From contig DARG01000020.1 in assembly GCA_002503215.1 (NCBI GenBank), positions 14,309 to 78,308 of the forward strand: 64,000 nt of DNA, in the 5' to 3' direction. The DNA comes from Candidatus Parvarchaeota archaeon UBA446. GTDB taxonomy: Archaea > Nanobdellota > Nanobdellia > Parvarchaeales > Parvarchaeaceae. The position numbers and the translations under genes are program-made. Below, in pieces: positions 28,264 to 35,496 of the stretch; position 1 is the stretch's first letter; each line of letters starts with the position of its first letter. The notes beneath the pieces were generated by a model. That model made no database searches and was not told the DNA's origin. It saw only the letters and a program-made list of their open reading frames with translations.

Positions 28264-28878
28264 ATGGATTATTATATTAAAGGCGAGGAAAAATTTGGCC
28301 CGTTATCTTCTAGAGCATACTCATTAGGATCAAGACGCTCTTTAAAGGGACTTTACCTTGTAGCATTAAATAAAATAAAGAAAACGAATCCAAAAACTGT
28401 ACTTGATGTGGGCGCAGGCCCTGGAGATCTTGCTATACTACTGGCTAGCACGTTGAAAAACGCTAAAATATTCTGTGTTGACCCGTCTACTTATATGGCA
28501 GATATAGCTATCAATAGATCAAAAAAAATAGGTATAAAAAATATATATTACAAATTAGGAAGCAGTCGAAACATTCCTTTTAAGACAAAATTTGATATTA
28601 TAACAACAACACTATCTTTTCACCATTGGAAGAAAAAGGAGGAAAGTATAAATTATCTATTGAAAAGACTGAACAAAAATGGAATTCTAATGATATGTGA
28701 ATTTTCGTACGAAAAGCTTACAAAAATACAGAAATTAGTAATGGGAAAACACTCCTTATCAAAAGTGGAAGCAAAATCATATCAATTTAAAGGCTATACC
28801 AAAAAAATAAACATTTACAAAAATATCATAATTATCTCATTCAAAAAAGAACTTAAATCTATAAATAATAAACATTAA
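28264..28878 (+). CDS. SAM-dependent class I methyltransferase
   Basis: 204 residues. Motif I 'VLDVGAGPGDLAILLA' (about residues 47-62), an acidic residue at the end of beta 2 ('IFCVDPSTYM'), and the motif IV-like 'FDIITTTLSFHHW' define a Rossmann-fold methyltransferase of the UbiE/Methyltransf_11 type. The second half is short and Lys-rich, with a C-terminal 'ELKSINNKH'. The substrate is unknown; the 'SFHHW' post-motif IV is typical of small-molecule or tRNA/protein enzymes alike. It sits between tRNA-Ala and tRNA-Ile, which may be chance. Confidence 0.82.
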   Translation: MDYYIKGEEKFGPLSSRAYSLGSRRSLKGLYLVALNKIKKTNPKTVLDVGAGPGDLAILLASTLKNAKIFCVDPSTYMADIAINRSKKIGIKNIYYKLGSSRNIPFKTKFDIITTTLSFHHWKKKEESINYLLKRLNKNGILMICEFSYEKLTKIQKLVMGKHSLSKVEAKSYQFKGYTKKINIYKNIIIISFKKELKSINNKH

Positions 28879-28891
28879 ATTAGTAATTTAA

Positions 28892-28965
28892 GGTCTGGTA
28901 GCTTAGCCCGGTGGAGCGTTCGACTGATAATCGAAAGGTCGGGAGTCCAAATCTCCCCCAGACCA
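28892..28965 (+). tRNA. tRNA-Ile (GAU)
   Basis: Acceptor GGTCTGG/CCAGACC, short D stem GCT/AGC, anticodon stem TTCGA/TCGAA with loop CTGATAA (anticodon GAU, A37), variable loop AGGTC, T stem GGGAG/CTCCC, discriminator A at 28965. The T loop reads TCCAAAT, so position 55 is C where nearly all tRNAs have U (pseudouridine). No intron, no encoded CCA. A T-rich stretch follows (28966-28975) and may serve as terminator. Confidence 0.92.
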
Positions 28966-29021
28966 TTTGTTTTTATATATAATTATTAGGAAAGTAATTA
29001 CTGTTTATTTTACATTAAATA

Positions 29022-29029
29022 AGTTTAAA
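29022..29029 (+). promoter_or_regulatory. TATA box of the MAT-aRF1 operon
   Basis: GTTTAAAT-type element centred about 27 bases before the ATG at 29053, which predicts a leaderless transcript. It is the only TATA-like element just upstream of the two tightly spaced genes. Confidence 0.5.
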
Positions 29030-29052
29030 TGCTCCGAAAAATTAAAAATTAG

Positions 29053-30270
29053 ATGAATTTTATAGAAATAGAAAAAAACACTGAAAAAAACATAGAAAAA
29101 CAGAAAATAGAAATAGTTGAAAGGAAGGGCCTTGGCCACCCTGATTACATTGCGGATTCTATAGCTGAAAAATTTTCAATTAACCTTTCAAAGTATTATA
29201 TTGAAAATTTCCAAAAAATACTTCACCACAATGTGGATAAACTGGAAGTAATAGGCGGAGAATCTCAACCTAAATTCAATGGTGGAAAAATAACAAAACC
29301 GATAACTGTGCTTTTTTCTGGAAGAGCTACGGGGATTGTTGACGGCAAAAACATACCGTTGAAAGAAATAGCTGAAAAATCCGCAAAAACATGGATAAAA
29401 AATAACATAAGATTTCTAGATCCAGAAAGTATTAGATACCTTTTTGAAACAAACGCTGGTTCGGTAAATTTAATAGATGCATTCAATAGGAATGGCAAGC
29501 CAGGTTCTAATGATACTTCATTTGCCGTCGGGTATTACCCTTTTAGTATCTTAGAAAATATTGTTTTAAGGACTGAAAACTATCTAAACTCAAATGAATT
29601 TAAATCTAAATTCCAATTTTCTGGTGAAGATATAAAAATAATGGGAGTAAGAATAAAAAATAAGATAAAGATAACCGTAGCTATGGCTATAATAGACAGA
29701 TTTATTGCGTCTGAGAATGACTACTTCTCAAAAAAAGAAGAGATGTCTCAGGAAATAAACCGCTACATACTTAATTTGAAAGAAAGTCTAGAAAGCGAAA
29801 ATAACATGGAAAAAGGCAGGAGCTTGGAAATAAAGGTTAATAATATGGACAAAAAAGGGAGAGGAATAAACGGCTGTTACCTTACCGTTACAGGATTAAG
29901 CGCAGAAAGCGGAGATGATGGTGCTGTGGGGAGAGGAAACCGCGTAAACGGGCTTATAAGTCCTAATAGACCTATGACATTGGAAGCCGCTGCGGGAAAA
30001 AATCCTGTAAACCATATAGGTAAAATATACAGCCTTGTATCCTTTGATTTATCAAAAAGGATATATGAAAACTTTTCAATTAAAAATCAGATAAAAATAG
30101 TGGGCAGGATAGGAAATGACTTAAGCAAACCGCTGGCTTTATCCTTTTTAGCTGAAGAAAAGGTTGACGGTGATAAGAAAAGAGAAATTACAAAATTTAT
30201 AAACGAAGAACTATCTCATATAAGCAGTATAACTGAAAAAATAATCGAAGAAAAGCTTTCAGTTTGCTAG
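29053..30270 (+). CDS. mat: Archaeal S-adenosylmethionine synthetase (methionine adenosyltransferase)
   Basis: 405 residues, the usual length of the archaeal family (COG1812), which makes S-adenosylmethionine from methionine and ATP. Family marks are '[21 protein letters not shown]' (about 21-41), '[21 protein letters not shown]', 'FLDPES', '[13 protein letters not shown]', '[25 protein letters not shown]' and '[19 protein letters not shown]'. The start at 29053 matches the family N-terminus. It is followed nine bases later by aRF1, so the two are probably co-transcribed. The TAG stop is in the same frame as the aRF1 start, with only three codons between. Confidence 0.95.
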   Translation: MNFIEIEKNTEKNIEKQKIEIVERKGLGHPDYIADSIAEKFSINLSKYYIENFQKILHHNVDKLEVIGGESQPKFNGGKITKPITVLFSGRATGIVDGKNIPLKEIAEKSAKTWIKNNIRFLDPESIRYLFETNAGSVNLIDAFNRNGKPGSNDTSFAVGYYPFSILENIVLRTENYLNSNEFKSKFQFSGEDIKIMGVRIKNKIKITVAMAIIDRFIASENDYFSKKEEMSQEINRYILNLKESLESENNMEKGRSLEIKVNNMDKKGRGINGCYLTVTGLSAESGDDGAVGRGNRVNGLISPNRPMTLEAAAGKNPVNHIGKIYSLVSFDLSKRIYENFSIKNQIKIVGRIGNDLSKPLALSFLAEEKVDGDKKREITKFINEELSHISSITEKIIEEKLSVC

Positions 30271-30279
30271 CTTATTTTT

Positions 30280-31362
30280 ATGGATGAATTTGAAGCACTT
30301 AATCTTATAAGATATCTTGAAAGAATAAAAGGCAGACATACCGAGCTTGTTACTGTCTATGTACCAGGTGGCTTTAGTCTTGATATTATAAGATCACAAT
30401 TGGCTGAAGAAAAAAGTACTGCCACTAACATAAAGGACAGAAACAACAGAAAAAATGTAATAGATGCCTTAGAAAAGATAATGAATGAGCTTAGATTAAT
30501 AGGAAACACTCCAGAAAATGGTCTTGTTGTATTCTGTGGAAACGTATCGGAAAGAGAAGGTGAACCTGACATAAAAGTATGGGAGGTTGTTCCGCCTGCA
30601 AAATCCGATATAAGATTATATCGATGTGACCAGAGATTTATAACGGACCCGCTTAAACAAATGTATCATCAGGAAAATGCATATGGCCTGATAGTTATGG
30701 ATATAAGAGAAGCAACGTTCGGCACTCTCGAAGGTTCTAGAATAGACACTTTAAAACACATAAAATCACTTGTACCCGGAAAATTTTCCAAAGGGGGCCA
30801 GTCTGCTATGCGTTTTTCTAGAGAGAGGGAAGGATTAATAAAAGACTTTTATAAAGAAGTTGCTGAAACTGCAAAAGGACTTTTCTTTAACAAAAATATA
30901 AAAGGGATAATAATAGGAGGGCCTGGTCCTGCAAAAGATAATTTTATAGAAAGTGGTTACTTGATAACTGCATTGCACAAACTAATAAAAGGCGTTAAAA
31001 GTATAAGCTATACAGACGAAAGTGGACTTAGAGAATTGGTAGAAAAAAGCAAGGATATACTAGCAGATGAAAGAATAACTATAGAGAAGGAATATGTTCA
31101 AAAGTTAATGAGCAGCATAGCAAGAAATGATAATCTCTCCGTGTATGGGGAAGCATTTGTGAGAGAAGAACTAAAAAATGACAATGTAGATTTGCTGTTA
31201 ATATCTTCTGGTATAGAAGAAGACAAGAAAAACGAATTTTATTACTTAGGAAAGGAGAAGGGCATAAACGTAGAGATAATATCAAAGGACTCTAGTGATG
31301 GATTGCAATTATTTGGCTTAGGAGGAGTGGCAGCCATTCTTAAAAGACCATCAAAGCAGTAA
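30280..31362 (+). CDS. prf1: Peptide chain release factor aRF1
   Basis: 360 residues, slightly shorter than usual (about 400-420) but with all three domains. Domain 1 has 'TATNIKDRNNRKNV' (NIKD at residues 50-53, normally NIKS) and an intact YxCxxxF motif ('YRCDQRF'). Domain 2 has the catalytic GGQ (172-174) in 'SKGGQSAMRF'; domain 3 begins near 'KGIIIGGPGPAK'. It recognises all three stop codons in the A site and triggers peptide release. MAT (TAG), Lhr (TGA) and this gene (TAA) show that all three stops are used here. Nine bases after MAT. Confidence 0.95.
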   Translation: MDEFEALNLIRYLERIKGRHTELVTVYVPGGFSLDIIRSQLAEEKSTATNIKDRNNRKNVIDALEKIMNELRLIGNTPENGLVVFCGNVSEREGEPDIKVWEVVPPAKSDIRLYRCDQRFITDPLKQMYHQENAYGLIVMDIREATFGTLEGSRIDTLKHIKSLVPGKFSKGGQSAMRFSREREGLIKDFYKEVAETAKGLFFNKNIKGIIIGGPGPAKDNFIESGYLITALHKLIKGVKSISYTDESGLRELVEKSKDILADERITIEKEYVQKLMSSIARNDNLSVYGEAFVREELKNDNVDLLLISSGIEEDKKNEFYYLGKEKGINVEIISKDSSDGLQLFGLGGVAAILKRPSKQ

Positions 31363-31369
31363 GTAAGGA

Positions 31370-31378
31370 TTAAATATA
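31370..31378 (+). promoter_or_regulatory. TATA box before the 190-aa hypothetical gene
   Basis: TTAAATATA, centred 24 bases before the ATG at 31398, just after the aRF1 stop, implies a separate leaderless transcript. Confidence 0.4.
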
Positions 31379-31397
31379 TTCAAATACAAAGAAAACT

Positions 31398-31970
31398 ATG
31401 GAGTTAACTGTAAAGGACAGCGTGATTATTAAAAGAATAATGTACGATACTTTTTCTAAATATCTTGAAAAGGAAGATGCCGAGAGGATTTATAATAGTA
31501 TTATAATGAGGAACGAGAATACAAACAACTTAATACATGCAATAAATCTTCTTATAAGCAGAAGTGAATACGCTAGAAAGACAAAAGACATAATAGAAAG
31601 ATTCGGAGACGAACTAGCTTCTAGAATAGAAATAGAAACGAATACAAATGACGTAAAAATAGAAAAAAATGATAATTTCACTTTAGATGTAAAAATAAAA
31701 AATAAATTTGATGTACCTCTTATATTTGAAATAAAGCTAGAGGACAGAGACAATTTTCTTCCGTTAATATATGATAAGATTCAGGACTCATATTTCAACG
31801 AAGTTTCGGAGGAAAGACTTATAGATAGCGACGAAACAAAAACAGTAAAATTTAAAATAGGCAGCAATGAAAATATATTTAAAGGCGGTACATTGTTGTT
31901 TTTAGTAGTAAAATCCAAAGAAGTTGAAGGATTAAATCTTATACACAGAATAAAAGTAGAAGTAGTTTAA
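31398..31970 (+). CDS. Hypothetical protein (190 aa), helical N-terminus plus beta domain
   Basis: No family recognised. Residues about 1-75 are helical and charged. From about 80 on, alternating hydrophobic strands ('NFTLDVKIKNKFDVPLIFEIKLED', 'TKTVKFKIGSNENIFKGGTLLFLVV') resemble an immunoglobulin-like/CARDB fold used for binding, without a signal peptide or membrane helix, so it is probably cytosolic. It has its own TATA element and its end overlaps the tail of a convergent 38-aa ORF by four bases. Confidence 0.65.
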   Translation: MELTVKDSVIIKRIMYDTFSKYLEKEDAERIYNSIIMRNENTNNLIHAINLLISRSEYARKTKDIIERFGDELASRIEIETNTNDVKIEKNDNFTLDVKIKNKFDVPLIFEIKLEDRDNFLPLIYDKIQDSYFNEVSEERLIDSDETKTVKFKIGSNENIFKGGTLLFLVVKSKEVEGLNLIHRIKVEVV

Positions 31971-32083
31971 TCCTTATTTTCTTCAATTTTATAAAGGGCC
32001 TTTGAAAGAATTTTTCTATCGTTTTTTTCGCCTCTTCTTTCCTTCCTTTTTAAAGCCAGTTTTTTCCTAACCAAATTTGCCAT
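31967..32083 (-). CDS. Possible very small basic protein (38 aa) downstream of endA
   Basis: ATG at 32081-32083, TAA at 31967-31969, 38 residues starting 'MANLVRKKLALKRKERRGEK', of which about 15 are Lys/Arg. It starts one base after the endA stop. A purine-rich GGTGAGG lies about 7 bases upstream of the ATG, a credible ribosome-binding site formed at the end of endA. The extreme charge and the tight spacing fit a small RNA- or ribosome-binding protein, but no family is recognised, and a Lys/Arg-rich frame can arise by chance in purine-rich DNA. Confidence 0.45.
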   Translation of the reverse strand: MANLVRKKLALKRKERRGEKNDRKILSKALYKIEENKD

Positions 32084-32084
32084 A

Positions 32085-32618
32085 TTACATCCTCACCCAA
32101 TTTATCTCATAGTACGTAACGGATCCTTCGTCATCCGCTATCCCTATAAGAAGTTTTTTCCTTACACTATGAGCCACTCTATTCATAGCAGAAAAGCTTC
32201 GCATGGTTATACTTTCATGTTCACTTGAACAATAGAGTATCCATTCTGCGTGTTCCTTTCCGATTGTTGCTCCTTTATTATAGACTCTAAAATCGCCACC
32301 ATATTTAAATGCTGTCTTTGGTATATATCCTTGATTTCTAAGATCTGAAAACACCATGTACCTCAACCAAAAGCGTCTTTGTTTTTTAGATGCAAATTTT
32401 AACAATTCCGAAATTTTAATTTGCTTGCCATCAATACCATATATTTTTAATTCTTTCTTGTAACTAAGATAAAGAGCCTCTTCAAGGGAAAGCTCAAGTT
32501 TCCCGTTTACAAATGAACCGAAACTACCTTTATTTGAAAACGTAGACCCTAGTGCAGCGTCATTTATCACTACTTTATTTCCGGCTAAAATAGCAGGAAA
32601 CTCTTTTTTATTTTTCAT
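32085..32618 (-). CDS. endA: tRNA-splicing endonuclease (homotetramer-type)
   Basis: 177 residues, the size of the Methanocaldococcus-type alpha4 enzyme. The catalytic triad is visible as Tyr113 ('FRVYNKG'), His123 ('KEHAEWIL') and Lys154 ('SVRKKLLIGIADDEG'), with spacing of 10 and 31 residues as in the M. jannaschii enzyme (Tyr115, His125, Lys156). It cuts bulge-helix-bulge motifs at tRNA intron borders. None of the five tRNA genes here has an intron, so its substrates lie elsewhere (tRNA or rRNA). ARMAN-2-type three-unit enzymes are longer; this one is single-unit. Divergent from aIF2-alpha. Confidence 0.94.
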   Translation of the reverse strand: MKNKKEFPAILAGNKVVINDAALGSTFSNKGSFGSFVNGKLELSLEEALYLSYKKELKIYGIDGKQIKISELLKFASKKQRRFWLRYMVFSDLRNQGYIPKTAFKYGGDFRVYNKGATIGKEHAEWILYCSSEHESITMRSFSAMNRVAHSVRKKLLIGIADDEGSVTYYEINWVRM

Positions 32619-32646
32619 AGTATAAAATTTTATAACTAATTAATAA

Positions 32647-32658
32647 TATATATTTATA
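32647..32658. promoter_or_regulatory. TATA region between endA (minus) and aIF2-alpha (plus)
   Basis: ATATATTTATAC is centred about 32 bases before each of the two divergent start codons (32618 and 32685), within a 66-base spacer. Confidence 0.4.
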
Positions 32659-32684
32659 CTAATATAATCATTTAGCTTTAAATC

Positions 32685-33407
32685 ATGGAAATAAAAGAAG
32701 GAGACATATATATCTGTAAAGTAAAAAAACTTCTACAGCATGGAGTAATAGTTTATATAGCCGGCGAAAAAGAAGGATTCATACATATCTCCGAATTAAG
32801 CAAACGTTGGGTAAGAGATGTAAAAGACATCGCAAAGGAGGGAGATATGCTTGTATGCAAAGTAATAACTACTGGACCTTCTCCCGAGCTTTCAATAAAG
32901 AGAGTAACCGACAGCGAGAAGAGAGAAGCACTTAGAGAGTGGTCTATAGAGAATAGATTAATTAATCTTATAGAAAAATTATATAAAAAAGACACTGAAA
33001 AACTTAAAGCAGAAATACTAAAGAAATATGGTTCTGTGTACAAGTTCTATGAAAGCATAATTAAAAACGGGGAAGAAGAGCTTAGCGAGATGAAGATTAA
33101 AAAAGAAGCAGCAAAGGAACTGCTTGATTTCGTTGAAAAGACAAAGAAAAAAGTAATTATAAAGAATCAAATTGAACTTAAAACATATGAAAGCGATGGC
33201 ATAGGAAAAATAAAAGAAGTTCTTACAGAGTTCTCAAAAATAAAGGGTGTATCAATAAAATACATAAAATCACCGGTATACATCATGACAATTGATATGG
33301 GAGAAACCAAAAAAACTCTAAATGAGAACAAGAAAATAATAGAACAGATTTCAAAGAAAAGCAAATCGATGAATGTGGATTTTAAGTGCACAGAAATAAG
33401 ACAGTAA
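32685..33407 (+). CDS. eif2a: Translation initiation factor aIF2 subunit alpha
   Basis: 240 residues. Domain 1 is an S1 RNA-binding fold ('EGDIYICKVKKLLQHGVIVYI', 'EGFIHISELSKRWVRDVKDI', 'LSIKRVT'). A helical domain 2 and a C-terminal alpha/beta domain ('SPVYIMTIDMGETKKTLNENKKIIEQI') complete it; the C-terminal domain binds aIF2-gamma in the heterotrimer that delivers Met-tRNAi. Nop10 begins two bases after the stop and NreA overlaps Nop10, so three genes form one transcript. The aIF2-alpha to Nop10 order is widely conserved in archaea. Confidence 0.95.
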   Translation: MEIKEGDIYICKVKKLLQHGVIVYIAGEKEGFIHISELSKRWVRDVKDIAKEGDMLVCKVITTGPSPELSIKRVTDSEKREALREWSIENRLINLIEKLYKKDTEKLKAEILKKYGSVYKFYESIIKNGEEELSEMKIKKEAAKELLDFVEKTKKKVIIKNQIELKTYESDGIGKIKEVLTEFSKIKGVSIKYIKSPVYIMTIDMGETKKTLNENKKIIEQISKKSKSMNVDFKCTEIRQ

Positions 33408-33409
33408 AT

Positions 33410-33577
33410 ATGAACAGGATAAGATTTTGCAGAAACTGTGAGGCATATACTCTAAATAAAACTTGCACAAAATGTGGAAAAGAAACGGAGATAAACGCCC
33501 CTCAAAAATATTCTAAAGATGAAACTGTAGCTTATTATAGAAGAAAATTAAAAAAAGAAGAGCTTGATAAGGCATGA
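33410..33577 (+). CDS. nop10: H/ACA ribonucleoprotein protein Nop10
   Basis: 55 residues with the ATG at 33410, chosen because it lies directly after the aIF2-alpha stop and gives the family's 'MNRIRFCRNCEAYTL' start; an upstream in-frame ATG at 33386 lies inside aIF2-alpha. A zinc ribbon is formed by 'CRNC' and 'CTKC', followed by the conserved 'APQKYSKDETVAYYRRKLK'. It stabilises Cbf5 in box H/ACA pseudouridylation RNPs. Its stop overlaps the NreA start (ATGA). Confidence 0.95.
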   Translation: MNRIRFCRNCEAYTLNKTCTKCGKETEINAPQKYSKDETVAYYRRKLKKEELDKA

Positions 33578-34734
33578 AAGTAACTAATGTAAAGTCTGTT
33601 TACTACGAAATATTAAAACATAAAAAGGAAATAAATGGTGTTATTAACTACGTAAAAAAAGGAGATATAAGCGGATTTACGCCTCCTTCGGCACTTGTCG
33701 GCGAATACAATTATCCAAACGTATCTGTAGGTGTAATGTTCACTGACGATTACAAAGCACAGATATACGATGCACCGAAATTATGGGCCAAAAATAATTT
33801 TAATGTATCCGATGTGTTCTCACTTAGGACAAAACTCGTAAATGCATCTAAGAATTTTAATGTAAATAATATAAACCTTGAAGAATTAGAAAGGATAAGA
33901 CTCGCGGTTATATCAGCAAATGAAATAAACATAGACCTTAAAGTTTCTAATCCTAATCTACCTAAAATTGCAGGTGATGGAATATACCAACACGGAATAA
34001 GAACTCACTTAGATAAGTTCACAATACGAGACAATTTCAAAATCGACAACAAAATAGAAAAAATATATTATGATAAAGATATGCGTGCTACGGATGGGAT
34101 ACTTTCTCTTTACAACTCAAAGATAGATGAAAATAGAATAAGTAAGATGCTAAGCATTGGTGCTATGGGCATAAAAAGGAAACTTGTCCCTACAAAATGG
34201 TCTATAACCGCTGTTGATGATTCTGTGGGGAAGGATAAAATAAACCTTGTAAAAACGCTTCCGAAAGGGGAAGATTATAAGATAATTACAGGCCAATTTC
34301 TTGGAAATAAATTTACGTTTATGTTTATTAAAGGACCCTGGTCTTTTGAATTGCTTGAAACCTGGAATAGAGATAAGGACAGTGTTTTCATGGGTAGTGG
34401 GGACTATGAGTTTTATGGTGGAAGAAAAGAGTATGTAAAGAACACAGCTGGAGCTTATTATGCTGTTAGACTTGCAGTTCTGGAAAAATTACTAGAAATG
34501 AAGACGCAGTACTCTGTTTTGGTTGTTAGAGAGATATTACCAGAATATTTCGTTCCATTGGGAGTATGGGTAGTAAGAGAAGGAGCTAGAAAGGCCATAA
34601 ACGGAGAATTTACAGAAGTACATGACATGCAAACCGCGATATCCAAGCTAAAATCGCTGGTTCTTTTTCCAGCTAACCTAGAGAATAGAAGTCAAATACT
34701 AAAAATGAAAAGGACACAAACTACACTTATATGA
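33574..34734 (+). CDS. nreA: NreA-like DNA repair protein (DUF650/DUF651)
   Basis: 386 residues. 'GFTPPSALVGEYNYPNVSVGVM' near residues 34-55 is the family signature (PPSxFVGxxxYPxVxxGP type), followed by 'DAPKLWAKNNF' and the C-terminal half with 'GPWSFELLETWNRD' and 'DYEFYGGRKEYVKNTAGAYYAVRLAVLE'. NreA proteins take part in archaeal DNA damage response and bind PCNA through a C-terminal PIP-like motif; here the protein ends 'RTQTTLI', a shortened PIP. The N-terminal zinc finger of many homologues is missing and the protein has no cysteine. Start overlaps Nop10 by four bases. Confidence 0.85.
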   Translation: MKVTNVKSVYYEILKHKKEINGVINYVKKGDISGFTPPSALVGEYNYPNVSVGVMFTDDYKAQIYDAPKLWAKNNFNVSDVFSLRTKLVNASKNFNVNNINLEELERIRLAVISANEINIDLKVSNPNLPKIAGDGIYQHGIRTHLDKFTIRDNFKIDNKIEKIYYDKDMRATDGILSLYNSKIDENRISKMLSIGAMGIKRKLVPTKWSITAVDDSVGKDKINLVKTLPKGEDYKIITGQFLGNKFTFMFIKGPWSFELLETWNRDKDSVFMGSGDYEFYGGRKEYVKNTAGAYYAVRLAVLEKLLEMKTQYSVLVVREILPEYFVPLGVWVVREGARKAINGEFTEVHDMQTAISKLKSLVLFPANLENRSQILKMKRTQTTLI

Positions 34735-34735
34735 T

Positions 34736-35455
34736 TTATGCAATTAGCTTATAATGCATAAGTATCCTGTTAAGGCTTATAGATGTAATAAATGTTATTA
34801 TAAGATAAGCCAAGTACCAATTTAATTTATTCCCTATCAAAGGAAGACTAAAGGGCAAATTCGCTACAACAAAAGTGTTTGGAACGAATTCGATTTTAGT
34901 AGAATTTAATGAGACTGTATTTGGGTGCGATGCCCCAACCAATGTGAAAGTAGAATTATACTGCTTTCCGTTTGAAAGGAGAAACACCGTGCAATTTCCT
35001 GCACGCGTAGCATTGGCATTGAACTTAAGGGAAGTATCGTTTGAAAATATGGACATATTGTTTTTACCGTTGAAAGTAACGCAGCTGTTCAAAGAGAATA
35101 CGGATCCGTTTATCTTACCAGAGAAAGTAGCAGAGATTGGAGAACCTACTGCTACCGGCACGTAACTAAAGTATGAGGACATAAGCAAGAATACTATAAG
35201 AAAAGGAACAAAGGTTATGAAAGTAGGCTTCATAGACTGCTTCATTATCTTTGAGTTTTCGCTCATAAGCTGACTATAAGTAGGTTTGAATTCTGGATGA
35301 TCTGGTTTCATGCCTTTCATTTTCTGTTGTAAACTTTTTATGTTGGCCTTGCTGGCTCTGACCATCTCATGATCAACTATAAAAAGATAGGCTATCTGAC
35401 CAGATGCTCCGACTGCTATCGAAATCAATATTACCGCTATCGTTTCTAGGTTCAT
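34736..35455 (-). CDS. DUF106/EMC3-like membrane protein (archaeal YidC-like)
   Basis: 239 residues. A membrane helix at about 5-27, a charged cytosolic coiled coil ('MVRASKANIKSLQQKMKGMKPDHPEFKPTYS...' split at 33-75), a second helix at about 79-100, and a C-terminal helix at about 212-232 match archaeal DUF106 proteins, insertase-like relatives of YidC/EMC3. It follows SecY on the same strand, its usual archaeal neighbourhood, and likely acts in membrane protein insertion. About 100 extracytoplasmic residues with sequons and two cysteines sit between helices 2 and 3; typical relatives have a short loop here. Confidence 0.85.
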   Translation of the reverse strand: MNLETIAVILISIAVGASGQIAYLFIVDHEMVRASKANIKSLQQKMKGMKPDHPEFKPTYSQLMSENSKIMKQSMKPTFITFVPFLIVFLLMSSYFSYVPVAVGSPISATFSGKINGSVFSLNSCVTFNGKNNMSIFSNDTSLKFNANATRAGNCTVFLLSNGKQYNSTFTLVGASHPNTVSLNSTKIEFVPNTFVVANLPFSLPLIGNKLNWYLAYLIITFITSISLNRILMHYKLIA

Positions 35456-35496
35456 ATATCCTTTTATTCATAACTTTATACTAAATAAAGTTATCC

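Noticed and set aside
30427-30438. Stop codon reassignment suggested by NIKD in aRF1
   Set aside because: TAA, TAG and TGA each end a conserved full-length gene in this window and no in-frame internal stop was needed in any gene.
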